Assembly (NCBI GenBank): GCA_934281515.1
Contig: CAKQXG010000046.1
Coordinates: forward strand, 1 to 13,731
Length of the DNA: 13,731 nt
Reading direction: 5' to 3'
Source of the DNA: an uncultured Clostridia bacterium
GTDB taxonomy: Bacteria > Bacillota > Clostridia > Christensenellales > CAG-314
Below the pieces are notes generated by a model. The model did not search any database. It had not been told where the DNA came from and saw only the letters and a list, made by a program, of their open reading frames with translations. The translations under genes and the position numbers were made by a program. Positions 7,130 through 13,731 of the stretch are shown in pieces. The number at the start of each line of letters is the position of its first letter. Position 1 is the stretch's first letter.

Positions 7130-7486
7130 ATGAATACAGACAAAATTTATGCAGAGTCGATAGCCAACGAATACGCAACCAAAGACACCACCAAAGTGGT
7201 ACAACTGAAAAAACTCGACGCCTGCGCAAAACGTCCTGCAAACATATTTGCATACACGTTCGGTGTGGTAATGGCGCTTGTGTTGGGCATAGGAATGTGC
7301 CTGTCCATGGGTGTAATCGGAGACAGCTCTGTCGGCATGACGGCACTCGGCATCGCGGTAGGACTTGTCGGCATTGCCGGCGTATCCGTCAACTACCCCA
7401 TCTACAAAAAGATACTGGCAAACGGCAAGCAAAAGTATGCGTCCGACATCATCAGACTGGCAAAAGAAATCTCCGACGAGCAATAA
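7130..7486 (+). CDS. Small two-helix membrane protein, conserved in clostridia, function unknown
   Basis: This 118-residue protein starts MNTDKIYAESIANEYATKDTT, followed by a Lys-rich stretch, and has two predicted transmembrane segments near residues 40-62 and 68-88. The VNYPIYKKIL motif follows the second, and the tail is charged. I recognise the pattern as a conserved small Firmicutes family; related proteins are sometimes labelled dihydropteridine reductase in databases, but nothing here resembles a reductase fold or nucleotide-binding motif. The ATG at 7130 is preceded by GGAGG at 7 nt; an upstream in-frame ATG at 7028 precedes the promoter and is rejected. It is followed 82 nt later by a TetR-type gene, a pairing that suggests this protein may be regulated by, or functionally tied to, that regulator. 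Confidence 0.82.
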   Translation: MNTDKIYAESIANEYATKDTTKVVQLKKLDACAKRPANIFAYTFGVVMALVLGIGMCLSMGVIGDSSVGMTALGIAVGLVGIAGVSVNYPIYKKILANGKQKYASDIIRLAKEISDEQ

Positions 7487-7568
7487 CAATCGCTGACGCG
7501 GATTTTTGCCGACATCTTCTGCGCGACTCACTTTTGAGTAACCCGTGTACAAATCATCGGAGGGCGAA

Positions 7569-8162
7569 ATGAACAAAAACGAAAGTAAATACTTCAACAC
7601 CGCCCTTTTGATGAACGAGGCGTTGTTGATGCTATTGGAGAACAAGGACTACGAGTTTATCACGGTAAAGGAAGTTTGCAAAAAGGCAGGCGTAAACCGC
7701 AGTACATTTTACCTGCACTACAAAGGCATGGACGACCTGTTAAAAGAAACAGTCGAGACATTGACCAAACGGTTTTACGACAGTTTTGATACTCACGACA
7801 CCGAAGAAAGCCTTGCCGCGACAGACAAAGCCGACGCGTTTCTGATTACGCCAACCTACCTTACGCCCTACCTTAACTTTATCAAACAAAACAAACGCGC
7901 ATACATGTTGTGTTGCACAAAGCCTGCGCTATTCAACTCCGAGCAGACAATTTCGCGCATGTACAAAAATCTGTTTCAGCCGATTATGCGCAAATTTGAC
8001 GTGGACGAAGACGAAATGACCTACATTTTCAGTTACTATTCCGGCGGCATAGTGTCGGTAATCGGCAATTGGTTACGACAAGGTTGCGACAAACCCGTTG
8101 ACGAACTTGTCGAACTGATTACCGCGCTACTGCCGCAAAAACTAGCGTTGCGAAATGAATAA
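7569..8162 (+). CDS. TetR/AcrR family transcriptional regulator
   Basis: This 197-residue DNA-binding repressor-type protein has the TetR helix-turn-helix at about residues 30-52, reading FITVKEVCKKAGVNRSTFYLHY with the diagnostic STFYLHY recognition helix. A helical ligand and dimerisation domain follows from about residue 60. Its C-terminal part resembles the TetR_C family found in DhaS-like regulators. The ATG at 7569 has GGAGGG about 5 nt upstream; a start 8 codons earlier lacks a site. The stop overlaps the next gene by 8 nt, so it is in an operon with the downstream membrane protein. A candidate operator for it lies upstream of the preceding gene at 7067-7077. The inducer is unknown. 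Confidence 0.9.
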   Translation: MNKNESKYFNTALLMNEALLMLLENKDYEFITVKEVCKKAGVNRSTFYLHYKGMDDLLKETVETLTKRFYDSFDTHDTEESLAATDKADAFLITPTYLTPYLNFIKQNKRAYMLCCTKPALFNSEQTISRMYKNLFQPIMRKFDVDEDEMTYIFSYYSGGIVSVIGNWLRQGCDKPVDELVELITALLPQKLALRNE

Positions 8163-8850
8163 ACAATTACAAACCTTTACCGACAAATTTGTCACAAGCG
8201 GATTGATATCAATATTGATTACGCTTGCATTCGCCGTATACAACGGCTACATAGGACTATCTCGCACATACGGCTTTGGTATCAGCATAGCCGTATATTT
8301 TGCGTTTTTGGCAGTTGCGCGTTTGCTGTTGTTTAATGCTGCCAAACAACCCGATTTGTCGGCAAACGACGTCAAAAAATCAACACGTATGCGTTTTTTA
8401 CGACACAGCGTGGAAGCGGCGCTACTGTTGCTCATCATAAACCTGCTGCTGATTGCGCCTATCACGCTGATGGTAATGCAACAGCGTGATTTTTCACTGG
8501 GAATAATTGCCGCCATAGCGGTCGCGGCGTATACGACGTACAAAGTGTATGCCGCAGTTTCCCACTATTTGCGCACGCGCAAAACAAACAACATAGCCGA
8601 AAAAACGTTGCGTTCCGTCAACCTGACCGACGCGCTGGTGTCGGTGTTGACATTACAAAACACGCTGATAACCGCAAACGGCGCATCGTCAGACGGCGAC
8701 ATGCAATTACTGACGATATACTCCAGTTTCGGAATGTATGTAGCAATTGTGGCGGTCTCCGTGGTGTGCTTTGTACGCACAAGAAAATATGCTCGCGCCG
8801 CGACAAACAACGCTAACGATATCGAATCCGGACAAAAGGACAACGTATGA
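8155..8850 (+). CDS. Multi-helix membrane protein of unknown function, co-translated with TetR
   Basis: This 231-residue protein has about six hydrophobic segments, near residues 15-33, 40-62, 86-110, 115-135, 155-172 and 187-207, separated by short polar loops and ending in a polar tail. I do not recognise a named family or a catalytic motif; the overall pattern resembles small uncharacterised membrane proteins often encoded next to TetR regulators. The start ATG overlaps the end of the regulator gene (ATGAATAA) and has no clear ribosome binding site of its own, implying translational coupling. Its stop overlaps the next start (ATGA). The arrangement suggests that it, the regulator and the following protein act in one pathway, perhaps stress or drug response. 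That is inference. Confidence 0.85.
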   Translation: MNKQLQTFTDKFVTSGLISILITLAFAVYNGYIGLSRTYGFGISIAVYFAFLAVARLLLFNAAKQPDLSANDVKKSTRMRFLRHSVEAALLLLIINLLLIAPITLMVMQQRDFSLGIIAAIAVAAYTTYKVYAAVSHYLRTRKTNNIAEKTLRSVNLTDALVSVLTLQNTLITANGASSDGDMQLLTIYSSFGMYVAIVAVSVVCFVRTRKYARAATNNANDIESGQKDNV

Positions 8851-9281
8851 AGACAACAGTAAGCGACAAATGGGTGTACTACACCGCCGATAATTTTAAG
8901 AGTTTTCTAGGCAACAGTTTCGGCAAATGGATGTTTTACTTCGACAACCCCGACTATGCCGAACAAATTTGCACCGTTGCCGTGCGCGACAGCGTAACAA
9001 AACGCGCCAAACACGCCAATGCATCACAAGGCATAGGCGGCTTTTACACCACTGCAGACAACTATACCGAACATAGAACGATAATTGCCTATATGTTGAG
9101 CAACAATCTGATTCGCCGCGCCGCCAACGGCAAGTACTTCGACATTGCTTTCAAGTACGAACTTGCCGACGACGAAGCCTCCACACCCACACTGCCGCGC
9201 ACTCCGTTGCGCCTGAGCGACTTTATCGACCTTTCCGATGGCACATTCAAACCCGTCCGAATACAGCAACGCCTGTGCTGA
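8847..9281 (+). CDS. Conserved hypothetical protein, last gene of the TetR operon
   Basis: This is a 144-residue soluble protein with no signal peptide or membrane segment. Features are DNFKSFLGNSFGKWMFYFDNPDYAEQIC near the N-terminus, AKHANASQGIGGFYTTADN in the middle, a helix-rich AYMLSNNLIRRAANGKYFDIAFKYE segment, and a C-terminal LSDFIDLSDGTF. Proteins with this FLGNxFGKWM and NNLIRxxxxGKxFxIxFK pattern occur as hypotheticals in clostridia; no function is known to me. The ATG overlaps the previous stop in ATGA. A strong terminator follows about 100 nt after the stop, which ends the operon. Confidence 0.82.
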   Translation: MKTTVSDKWVYYTADNFKSFLGNSFGKWMFYFDNPDYAEQICTVAVRDSVTKRAKHANASQGIGGFYTTADNYTEHRTIIAYMLSNNLIRRAANGKYFDIAFKYELADDEASTPTLPRTPLRLSDFIDLSDGTFKPVRIQQRLC

Positions 9282-9377
9282 TTACAAACAGCCACCGCCT
9301 TTGCAACAACACCGAGAATCGTTTTAAAAAAGTTGTTACATGTATTTCACCGGATAACCTTTTTCATATTATCGACA

Positions 9378-9407
9378 GACCCGATCGACAACTCGGGTCG
9401 TTTTTTT
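9378..9407 (+). terminator. Intrinsic terminator of the TetR operon
   Basis: The perfect 7-bp stem GACCCGA/TCGGGTC (9378-9384 and 9393-9399) closes an 8-nt loop and is followed by G and seven T (9401-9407). Confidence 0.88.
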
Positions 9408-9478
9408 AGTCTATATTTTTTTATGAACGATTTAACATGTGTTTTCATCTATCACAAACTTCATTACCGCCCTATCGC

Positions 9479-9507
9479 TTGCAATTTGCCGTTTAATATG
9501 TTATAAT
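9479..9507 (+). promoter_or_regulatory. Promoter of the helicase gene
   Basis: TTGCAA (9479-9484) and a perfect TATAAT (9502-9507) are spaced by 17 bp, giving a start near 9514 and a leader of about 127 nt. The ribosome binding site AAAGGAG (9628-9634) lies 6 nt before the ATG. Confidence 0.65.
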
Positions 9508-9640
9508 AATTTATATTACAATTAGAGACTTGATTTTTTTGCAAACAAACCAACGATAAATCTCACTGCAACAAGATAGTTTTACATTATACATCATCAA
9601 CAACTACTCGAAAGACGTAACAAAGGTAAAGGAGTTATAT

Positions 9641-12600
9641 ATGGGATTTTTCTCGAAATTATTCGGCAAGAAAGAAAATTTTGAATCCGAAAATCAACCG
9701 TTGGAATACAAACAGGCGATTAGTTTCAATAAGGAATTTTCTGATATATTGTGCTCCGATTTGTTTATAGCTCGCAGTGATTACAAGCATCTGATAGATC
9801 GCTACAAGGAAACTGCGGTGTTTTTCGAAAACAGTCTACGGGCAAACACATTGTCTTACTATTGCAAGCAAAACAAACTAAACAAAGAAGTCATAGAAAA
9901 ATTTTTGTCATCCTACCGTGACATTGCCGACTTAGCCAAAGGTTCTTCCATAATAGACGCCCACAACGAGCAATATATACAAAACCACTTATCCTCCGAG
10001 AAAGACTACCTGGATGGCATTCTCAAGGAAATAGACGCCAAAATTATATTAGATGAAGAACAACGACGCGTCATCCTTTCCGACGAGGATTACTCTCTTG
10101 TCATTGCAGGAGCCGGAGCAGGTAAAACCACAACAGTAGCGGCAAAAGTTCGGTATCTGGTTGAAAAAAAGCACATTGACCCCCGACAAATACTTGTGAT
10201 ATCGTTTACCAATAAAGCCGTAGGAGAATTAAAAGAACGCATAAATCAAGGCTTGCTCATTGACTGCCCCATTACAACGTTTCACAGTGCGGGTTACGCC
10301 ATCTTGCGCAAACAAGATGACATAAAAAAGCAAATTGTCGGAGAAGGGTTCCTATACAACACAATCAACAATTATCTTAAAGGCAATATCCTGGAGCAAC
10401 CCGAGTTAGTCGATGAACTTATTATGTTTTTCGGCTCGTATTTTGACGCGCCTTATGAAGGAAACGATATCAATCTTTTCTTCAACTACGTCTCCAAAGC
10501 CGATTTTTCTACACTGCGAAGCAATATCAACGAATACACCGAACAATTGATTGATCGTAGAACAAATAAAGTAACCACCATAACAAACGAAACGCTTCGC
10601 TCCGCACAGGAGGTACAGATAGCAAACTTTTTATATTTGCACAAAATAGACTACATTTACGAAGCGACCTATCCCTACCATATCCTGAAAGCAAAGAAAC
10701 CTTATACCCCCGATTTTTGCATAAAACAAGGCGACAAAGTGGCATATATCGAACACTTCGGGATTACAGAAGACGGAAAACATAGCTACTATACGGCAGA
10801 ACAACTGGCAAAATATAAAAATGAAATTATAGACAAAATCGCGCTCCACAAAAAGCACGGAACAACACTTATATATACATACTCCAAATACGATGACGGC
10901 AGAGACCTACTTGAGCATTTACAAGAAGAATTGAAAAAGAACGGATTTATCTTGGAAAAACGATCGTCGGAAGAAGTATTTGAAAAACTAGTAAATACAG
11001 AAGAGAACAAATACATCGCCAGACTTGTTAAACTGATATGCGTGTTTATAAACAACTTCAAAACCAATGGCTACAATATCGATGATTTCTATCGTTTTGA
11101 ACGCGGAAACGTCAATGTCAGAACAAAGCTGTTTTTAAATATATGTAAGGAGTGCTACCTTGAATATCAAAAGAAGTTAGCAGAACGAAACTCTATCGAT
11201 TTTCAAGATATGATAAACGATTCCGCAAGGATTCTACGAGAGAAAGCAATCGCCAAAGAAACGCTGGATTTCAAATACATAATCGTTGACGAGTATCAGG
11301 ATATTTCACGGCAAAGATTTGATCTCACAAAAGAATTATCTAATCTGTGCTCTGCAAAAATAATCGCCGTCGGAGACGATTGGCAATCCATTTATGCATT
11401 CAGCGGATCAGATATCACCCTATTCACGCACTTTTGCTCGATCATGGGATACGGGAAAGAATTAAAAATAACCAAAACCTATCGCAATGCACAGGAAGTA
11501 ATAGATATTGCAGGCAACTTCATACAGAAAAACGATACTCAAATTAAGAAATCGCTGATTTCGCCTAAAAACATTCAGAAGCCCGTCATTATTGAAACAT
11601 ACAGCGAAGAGTATAACAAAACCGATTTTAAAGGAAGAGGTGGAAAATATTACCGTTTAGGCAAACAAGTCGAAACGGTTATAGGGCAAATACTGCAAAA
11701 GAATAAAGAGGAAGGACAAGGGCCTGATTCGTCCATTTTACTAATAGGTCGATACGGTTTCGATGCCAAAAACTTGTGTTACTCCAACGACTTCATCTAC
11801 GATGAGCAAAACAATAAGATCATAAGCAAAAAGTACAGATATGCGAAGTTAGAATTTCTTACAGCGCACAGCTCAAAAGGACTAGGCTACGATAATGTTA
11901 TCATAGTAAACGCTCGCAATGAAATATACGGGTTCCCGTCTAAAGTAGATAACGACCCTGTAATGCACTACGTCATAAAAGATGACAAGTCTATCGAATA
12001 TGCAGAGGAACGCCGTTTATTCTATGTTGCCATGACCCGAACTAAAAATCGAGTGTACATTGTAACACCCGAACAGCACCCTTCCGAGTTTATTTTAGAG
12101 CTACTAAGAGATTATCCAAACATCACGTTGATTGGAGAGATAAACAAGGACAATTTACCCCAAACGGGAACAATAAAGAAATGCCCTGTCTGCGGATATC
12201 CGCTGCAGCTAAGATGGAAGAAAAACTACGGACTTCGCTTATGGATGTGTACAAACGATCCTGAAATCTGCAACTTTATAACCAATGACTTGATTGGCGG
12301 CAATATGTCTATTGAAAAATGTGACAAATGCAAAGACGGGTACCTGGTTGTTAAAAAAAGTAAAAACGGACCTGTTTTAGGTTGTACAAATTACAAACCG
12401 GATGGCACCAGTTGCGATCGCATCATGTCACCGGAATACTATAAACGTTGGCTTAACGAAGGTTTTGAAGAAGACGCATCAGCAGACAAGCCTGCCTTTG
12501 GCAAGGTATTCGAACAAGTCATACCCACCATAATTCCGACAAAGACAAAAGAGCCAAAAACAGAACACAATAAAACTACCGTGCATACAGTCGAATATGC

Positions 12601-12901
12601 CGATAAGTTTATCGAGAAAGACGGTTTTTCAGTAGTTGTAGATAACGATGGCGAGTTGATAACGGACATGGCTTTATTGCAACACCTACGTGACATCCGC
12701 ACCAAAATTACGAAACAAGAAAACCGCCCGGCATACACCATTATTTCTAATAAAGGTTTAGTAAGCTTGGCAACTTATCGCCCAACTTCCAAAGAAGAGT
12801 TTATAAACCTGTACGGACTAGGCGAAGTCACATACAGTGCCTATGGTCAGCTATTTATAAATGCCATACTAGAATATCAAAAGACGCACCGTCGTCAATA
12901 A
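9641..12901 (+). CDS. UvrD/helicase-IV-like SF1 helicase with nuclease-like insert, zinc ribbons and HRDC domain
   Basis: A 1086-residue ATP-dependent 3'-5' DNA helicase of the UvrD/Rep superfamily, closest in layout to helicase IV. Motifs: Walker A AGAGAGKTTT (156-165, Lys162); SFTNKAVGELKERI; TFHSAG; Walker B IIVDEYQD (547-554); motif III VGDDWQSIYAFSGSD (577-591); motif IV KTYRN; motif V TAHSSKGLGYD (741-751); motif VI RRLFYVAMTR (791-800). Between motifs I and II, about residues 318-430, lies a PD-(D/E)XK-like insert: Glu324, TPDF with Asp358, and YIEHFG with Glu371, though the usual catalytic Lys position is Phe373. Two four-Cys zinc ribbons of topoisomerase type follow (Cys848/851/870/877 and 894/897/915/925), then an HRDC domain from about 1009. 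The first 130 residues match nothing I recognise. Repair or recombination is likely; anti-phage defence is possible. The gene is a single transcription unit, markedly more AT-rich than its left neighbours. Confidence 0.93.
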   Translation: MGFFSKLFGKKENFESENQPLEYKQAISFNKEFSDILCSDLFIARSDYKHLIDRYKETAVFFENSLRANTLSYYCKQNKLNKEVIEKFLSSYRDIADLAKGSSIIDAHNEQYIQNHLSSEKDYLDGILKEIDAKIILDEEQRRVILSDEDYSLVIAGAGAGKTTTVAAKVRYLVEKKHIDPRQILVISFTNKAVGELKERINQGLLIDCPITTFHSAGYAILRKQDDIKKQIVGEGFLYNTINNYLKGNILEQPELVDELIMFFGSYFDAPYEGNDINLFFNYVSKADFSTLRSNINEYTEQLIDRRTNKVTTITNETLRSAQEVQIANFLYLHKIDYIYEATYPYHILKAKKPYTPDFCIKQGDKVAYIEHFGITEDGKHSYYTAEQLAKYKNEIIDKIALHKKHGTTLIYTYSKYDDGRDLLEHLQEELKKNGFILEKRSSEEVFEKLVNTEENKYIARLVKLICVFINNFKTNGYNIDDFYRFERGNVNVRTKLFLNICKECYLEYQKKLAERNSIDFQDMINDSARILREKAIAKETLDFKYIIVDEYQDISRQRFDLTKELSNLCSAKIIAVGDDWQSIYAFSGSDITLFTHFCSIMGYGKELKITKTYRNAQEVIDIAGNFIQKNDTQIKKSLISPKNIQKPVIIETYSEEYNKTDFKGRGGKYYRLGKQVETVIGQILQKNKEEGQGPDSSILLIGRYGFDAKNLCYSNDFIYDEQNNKIISKKYRYAKLEFLTAHSSKGLGYDNVIIVNARNEIYGFPSKVDNDPVMHYVIKDDKSIEYAEERRLFYVAMTRTKNRVYIVTPEQHPSEFILELLRDYPNITLIGEINKDNLPQTGTIKKCPVCGYPLQLRWKKNYGLRLWMCTNDPEICNFITNDLIGGNMSIEKCDKCKDGYLVVKKSKNGPVLGCTNYKPDGTSCDRIMSPEYYKRWLNEGFEEDASADKPAFGKVFEQVIPTIIPTKTKEPKTEHNKTTVHTVEYADKFIEKDGFSVVVDNDGELITDMALLQHLRDIRTKITKQENRPAYTIISNKGLVSLATYRPTSKEEFINLYGLGEVTYSAYGQLFINAILEYQKTHRRQ

Positions 12902-12932
12902 CACATCCGACAAAATGCAACGGCGTCTTTTT
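12879..12932 (+). terminator. Possible weak terminator overlapping the helicase stop
   Basis: AAAAGACGC (12879-12887, still coding) can pair with GCGTCTTTT (12923-12931), which continues as a T run. The loop of about 35 nt makes it weaker than the hairpin 50 bp downstream. Confidence 0.3.
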
Positions 12933-12980
12933 GAATCAAAGCATAAGTAAATTCGTCACCGACGTCACTAAATACAGTTA

Positions 12981-13018
12981 GGGACTATTGCCAAAAGAAG
13001 CAATAGTCCCTTCTTCTA
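12981..13018 (+). terminator. Intrinsic terminator of the helicase gene
   Basis: The perfect 11-bp stem GGGACTATTGC/GCAATAGTCCC (12981-12991 and 13000-13010) closes an 8-nt loop and is followed by TTCTTCTATTT. The U-tract is interrupted by C residues. Confidence 0.75.
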
Positions 13019-13245
13019 TTTACAATCACATTTTTATATACCTATATTGAAATTCACATTGAGTGGCTAATTGTCAACAATCGAATAAAAAAATTTCTGC
13101 ACGTGTGAGAGAACATTTTTACTCAAGCACCTCTGTCTGAACTCGATTTAGGCTTTTTCAAGACTATCGAACTTCATCCGACCGCAGTCAAAACTCATTG
13201 ACCGACTCTCGACAAAACTCGACAAGCTTTATTGGTAAAAAACGC

Positions 13246-13274
13246 TTGACAACTATGCACAATAGTAGTATTAT
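13246..13274 (+). promoter_or_regulatory. Promoter of the initiator tRNA gene
   Basis: A perfect TTGACA (13246-13251) and TATTAT (13269-13274) are spaced by 17 bp. The start is predicted near 13281, giving a 23-nt 5' leader. That leader can form a small hairpin GCGTT-gagaa-AACGC (13281-13295) before the mature tRNA end. Confidence 0.75.
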
Positions 13275-13303
13275 ATATGAGCGTTGAGAAAACGCATACA
13301 TAT

Positions 13304-13380
13304 TGCGGGGTAGAGCAGCCTGGTAGCTCATCGGGCTCATAACCCGAAGGTCGTTGGTTCGAATCCTTCCCCCGCGACCA
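13304..13380 (+). tRNA. Initiator tRNA-fMet (CAT anticodon), with odd T-stem
   Basis: A 77-nt tRNA with encoded CCA. It folds as acceptor GCGGGG/CCCCGC (positions 2-7 and 66-71), D-stem GAGC/GCTC, anticodon arm TCGGG-CTCATAA-CCCGA and T-loop TTCGAAT. Three features mark it as the initiator: three consecutive G-C pairs at 29-31/39-41, the A11-U24 pair in the D-stem, and a weak first acceptor pair (here U1-G72 rather than the common C1/A72 mismatch). The T-stem is unusual: GTTGG faces CCTTC, so pairs 50-64 and 51-63 are both U-U mismatches. The last 21 nt are repeated exactly at 13594-13614. It has its own promoter and terminator. Confidence 0.92.
13360..13380 (+). repeat. 21-nt direct repeat, copy inside the tRNA 3' end (att-like)
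   Basis: The segment from T-loop C56 through the CCA end is identical to 13594-13614. Repetition of a tRNA 3' end from the T-loop onward is the usual form of attachment sites left by tyrosine-recombinase elements. No integrase gene is in the window. Confidence 0.7.
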
Positions 13381-13407
13381 ATCGCATGACTCGCGTAGAG
13401 TCACAAC

Positions 13408-13440
13408 AAAACGGAGTGCTTGTTTGGCACTCCGTTTTTT
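13408..13440 (+). terminator. Intrinsic terminator of the tRNA gene
   Basis: ACGGAGTGC/GCACTCCGT (13411-13419 and 13427-13435), extended by three A-T pairs, closes a 7-nt loop and runs into TTTTTT. Confidence 0.88.
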
Positions 13441-13593
13441 GTTGTTTCCGTCGCTTCGCATGCTCCTGTCGCAATACTACGGATGGACAACTTATGTAGC
13501 GCTCCGCCGACTTGTAATTTATTACGAATTTCGATGAGAATTTTTCTGTTTTACTGTTTAGCTACGCTTACCGTCGCACAGGCAGCGATCGGA

Positions 13594-13614
13594 CGAATCC
13601 TTCCCCCGCGACCA
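13594..13614 (+). repeat. 21-nt direct repeat, free-standing copy of the tRNA-fMet 3' end
   Basis: This is an exact copy of tRNA nt 13360-13380, including the CCA, with no tRNA body in front of it. Homology extends imperfectly 3-4 bases upstream (GG before a shortened T-loop). Like the tRNA it is followed closely by a terminator hairpin. It is either an attachment-site scar or the remnant of a second tRNA gene. Confidence 0.75.
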
Positions 13615-13617
13615 TTA

Positions 13618-13652
13618 AAAGTTCTGAAACCGTTAGATTTCAGAACTTTTTT
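13618..13652 (+). terminator. Terminator hairpin after the tRNA-end copy
   Basis: The perfect 12-bp stem AAAGTTCTGAAA/TTTCAGAACTTT (13618-13629 and 13638-13649) with an 8-nt loop is followed by more T. The flanking A and T runs make it usable in both directions. Confidence 0.8.
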
Positions 13653-13660
13653 CTTACAAG

Positions 13661-13694
13661 AAAATGCGGATCGCTTTGTTGCGATCCGCATTTT
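13661..13694. terminator. Second tandem bidirectional terminator hairpin
   Basis: The perfect 14-bp stem AAAATGCGGATCGC/GCGATCCGCATTTT (13661-13674 and 13681-13694) closes a 6-nt loop. The A-rich and T-rich ends allow termination from either side, perhaps of a convergent gene to the right of the window. Confidence 0.75.
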
Positions 13695-13731
13695 GTTTTC
13701 ACATTATGTCGCTATCCGACCTCGACTACTT

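Larger units (their letters stand above)
9282..9640. other. Intergenic region between the TetR operon and the helicase gene
   Basis: These 359 bp hold the operon terminator (9378-9407) and the helicase promoter (9479-9507). From about 9410 the base composition becomes clearly more AT-rich than the genes to the left. The 130-nt helicase leader shows no obvious small ORF with a ribosome binding site. Confidence 0.7.
12902..13303. other. Intergenic region between helicase and tRNA
   Basis: About 400 AT-rich bases that hold the helicase terminator (12981-13015) and the tRNA promoter (13246-13274). I see no ORF with a ribosome binding site and no other structured element in 13020-13240. Confidence 0.7.
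13381..13731. other. Region downstream of the tRNA without protein genes
   Basis: It holds the tRNA terminator (13408-13440), a small hairpin GACTC-gcgta-GAGTC (13388-13402), the second copy of the tRNA 3' end (13594-13614) and two tandem hairpins (13618-13652 and 13661-13694). No convincing coding region is seen on either strand. The last 30 bases may belong to a gene outside the window. Confidence 0.7.

Noticed and set aside
7526..7539. ACTCA-CTTT-TGAGT hairpin between the small membrane protein and tetR
   Set aside because: The stem is only 5 bp with no following T run, so neither a terminator nor an operator can be supported.
13195..13461. Open frame on the minus strand across the tRNA
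   Set aside because: It is the antisense of the tRNA; the NQRPSGYEPDELPGCSTPQ-like peptide is a well-known false protein from tRNA-Met genes.
1..13731. CRISPR array, insertion sequence or integrase
   Set aside because: No regularly spaced repeats, transposase or recombinase motifs, or terminal inverted repeats were found; the only att-like signal is the 21-nt tRNA-end duplication.

Overview
The window looks like chromosomal DNA of a low-to-moderate-GC Gram-positive bacterium, most likely an uncultured clostridial (Bacillota) lineage. The grounds are strong AGGAGG-type ribosome binding sites, sigma-A type promoters with 17-bp spacing, a trpXYZ-type amino-acid ABC transporter, a BcrA-type ABC exporter and short overlapping operons. 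TGA is used as a stop, so the genetic code is standard. This taxonomic call is inference.

Left part, minus strand (1-3620): a 5' fragment of deoD (purine nucleoside phosphorylase) runs off the left edge and has its own promoter. Upstream of it lies a three-gene ABC uptake operon: substrate-binding lipoprotein (2266-3273), permease (1285-2187) and ATPase (496-1281), of the family described as tryptophan/tyrosine transporters. The roughly 310-nt leader of this operon is the most interesting part of the window. It has a strong promoter, a small ORF (3400-3492) whose residues 6-16 are nine Phe/Tyr out of eleven, and then a perfect intrinsic terminator (3341-3370) before the first structural gene. 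This is the layout of ribosome-mediated transcription attenuation, and it predicts Tyr/Phe as the regulated and probably transported amino acids.

Middle part, plus strand (3671-9281): a divergent promoter drives a BcrA-type ATPase (GTG start) and an overlapping ABC-2 permease. Next come an M18 metallo-aminopeptidase and a four-gene cluster: a small two-helix membrane protein, a TetR-type regulator, a multi-helix membrane protein and a conserved hypothetical protein. The last three overlap by a few bases and end at a clear terminator (9378-9407).

Right part (9408-13731): a visibly more AT-rich segment carries one large UvrD/helicase-IV-like SF1 helicase (1086 aa) with a PD-(D/E)XK-like insertion, two four-cysteine zinc ribbons and a C-terminal HRDC domain. 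After its terminator lies an initiator tRNA-Met gene with its own promoter and terminator. The last 21 nt of this tRNA (T-loop through CCA) are repeated exactly about 230 bp downstream, as in an integration scar. The unusual 3'-half bases of the tRNA all fall inside the repeated block. The window ends with two tandem hairpin terminators.
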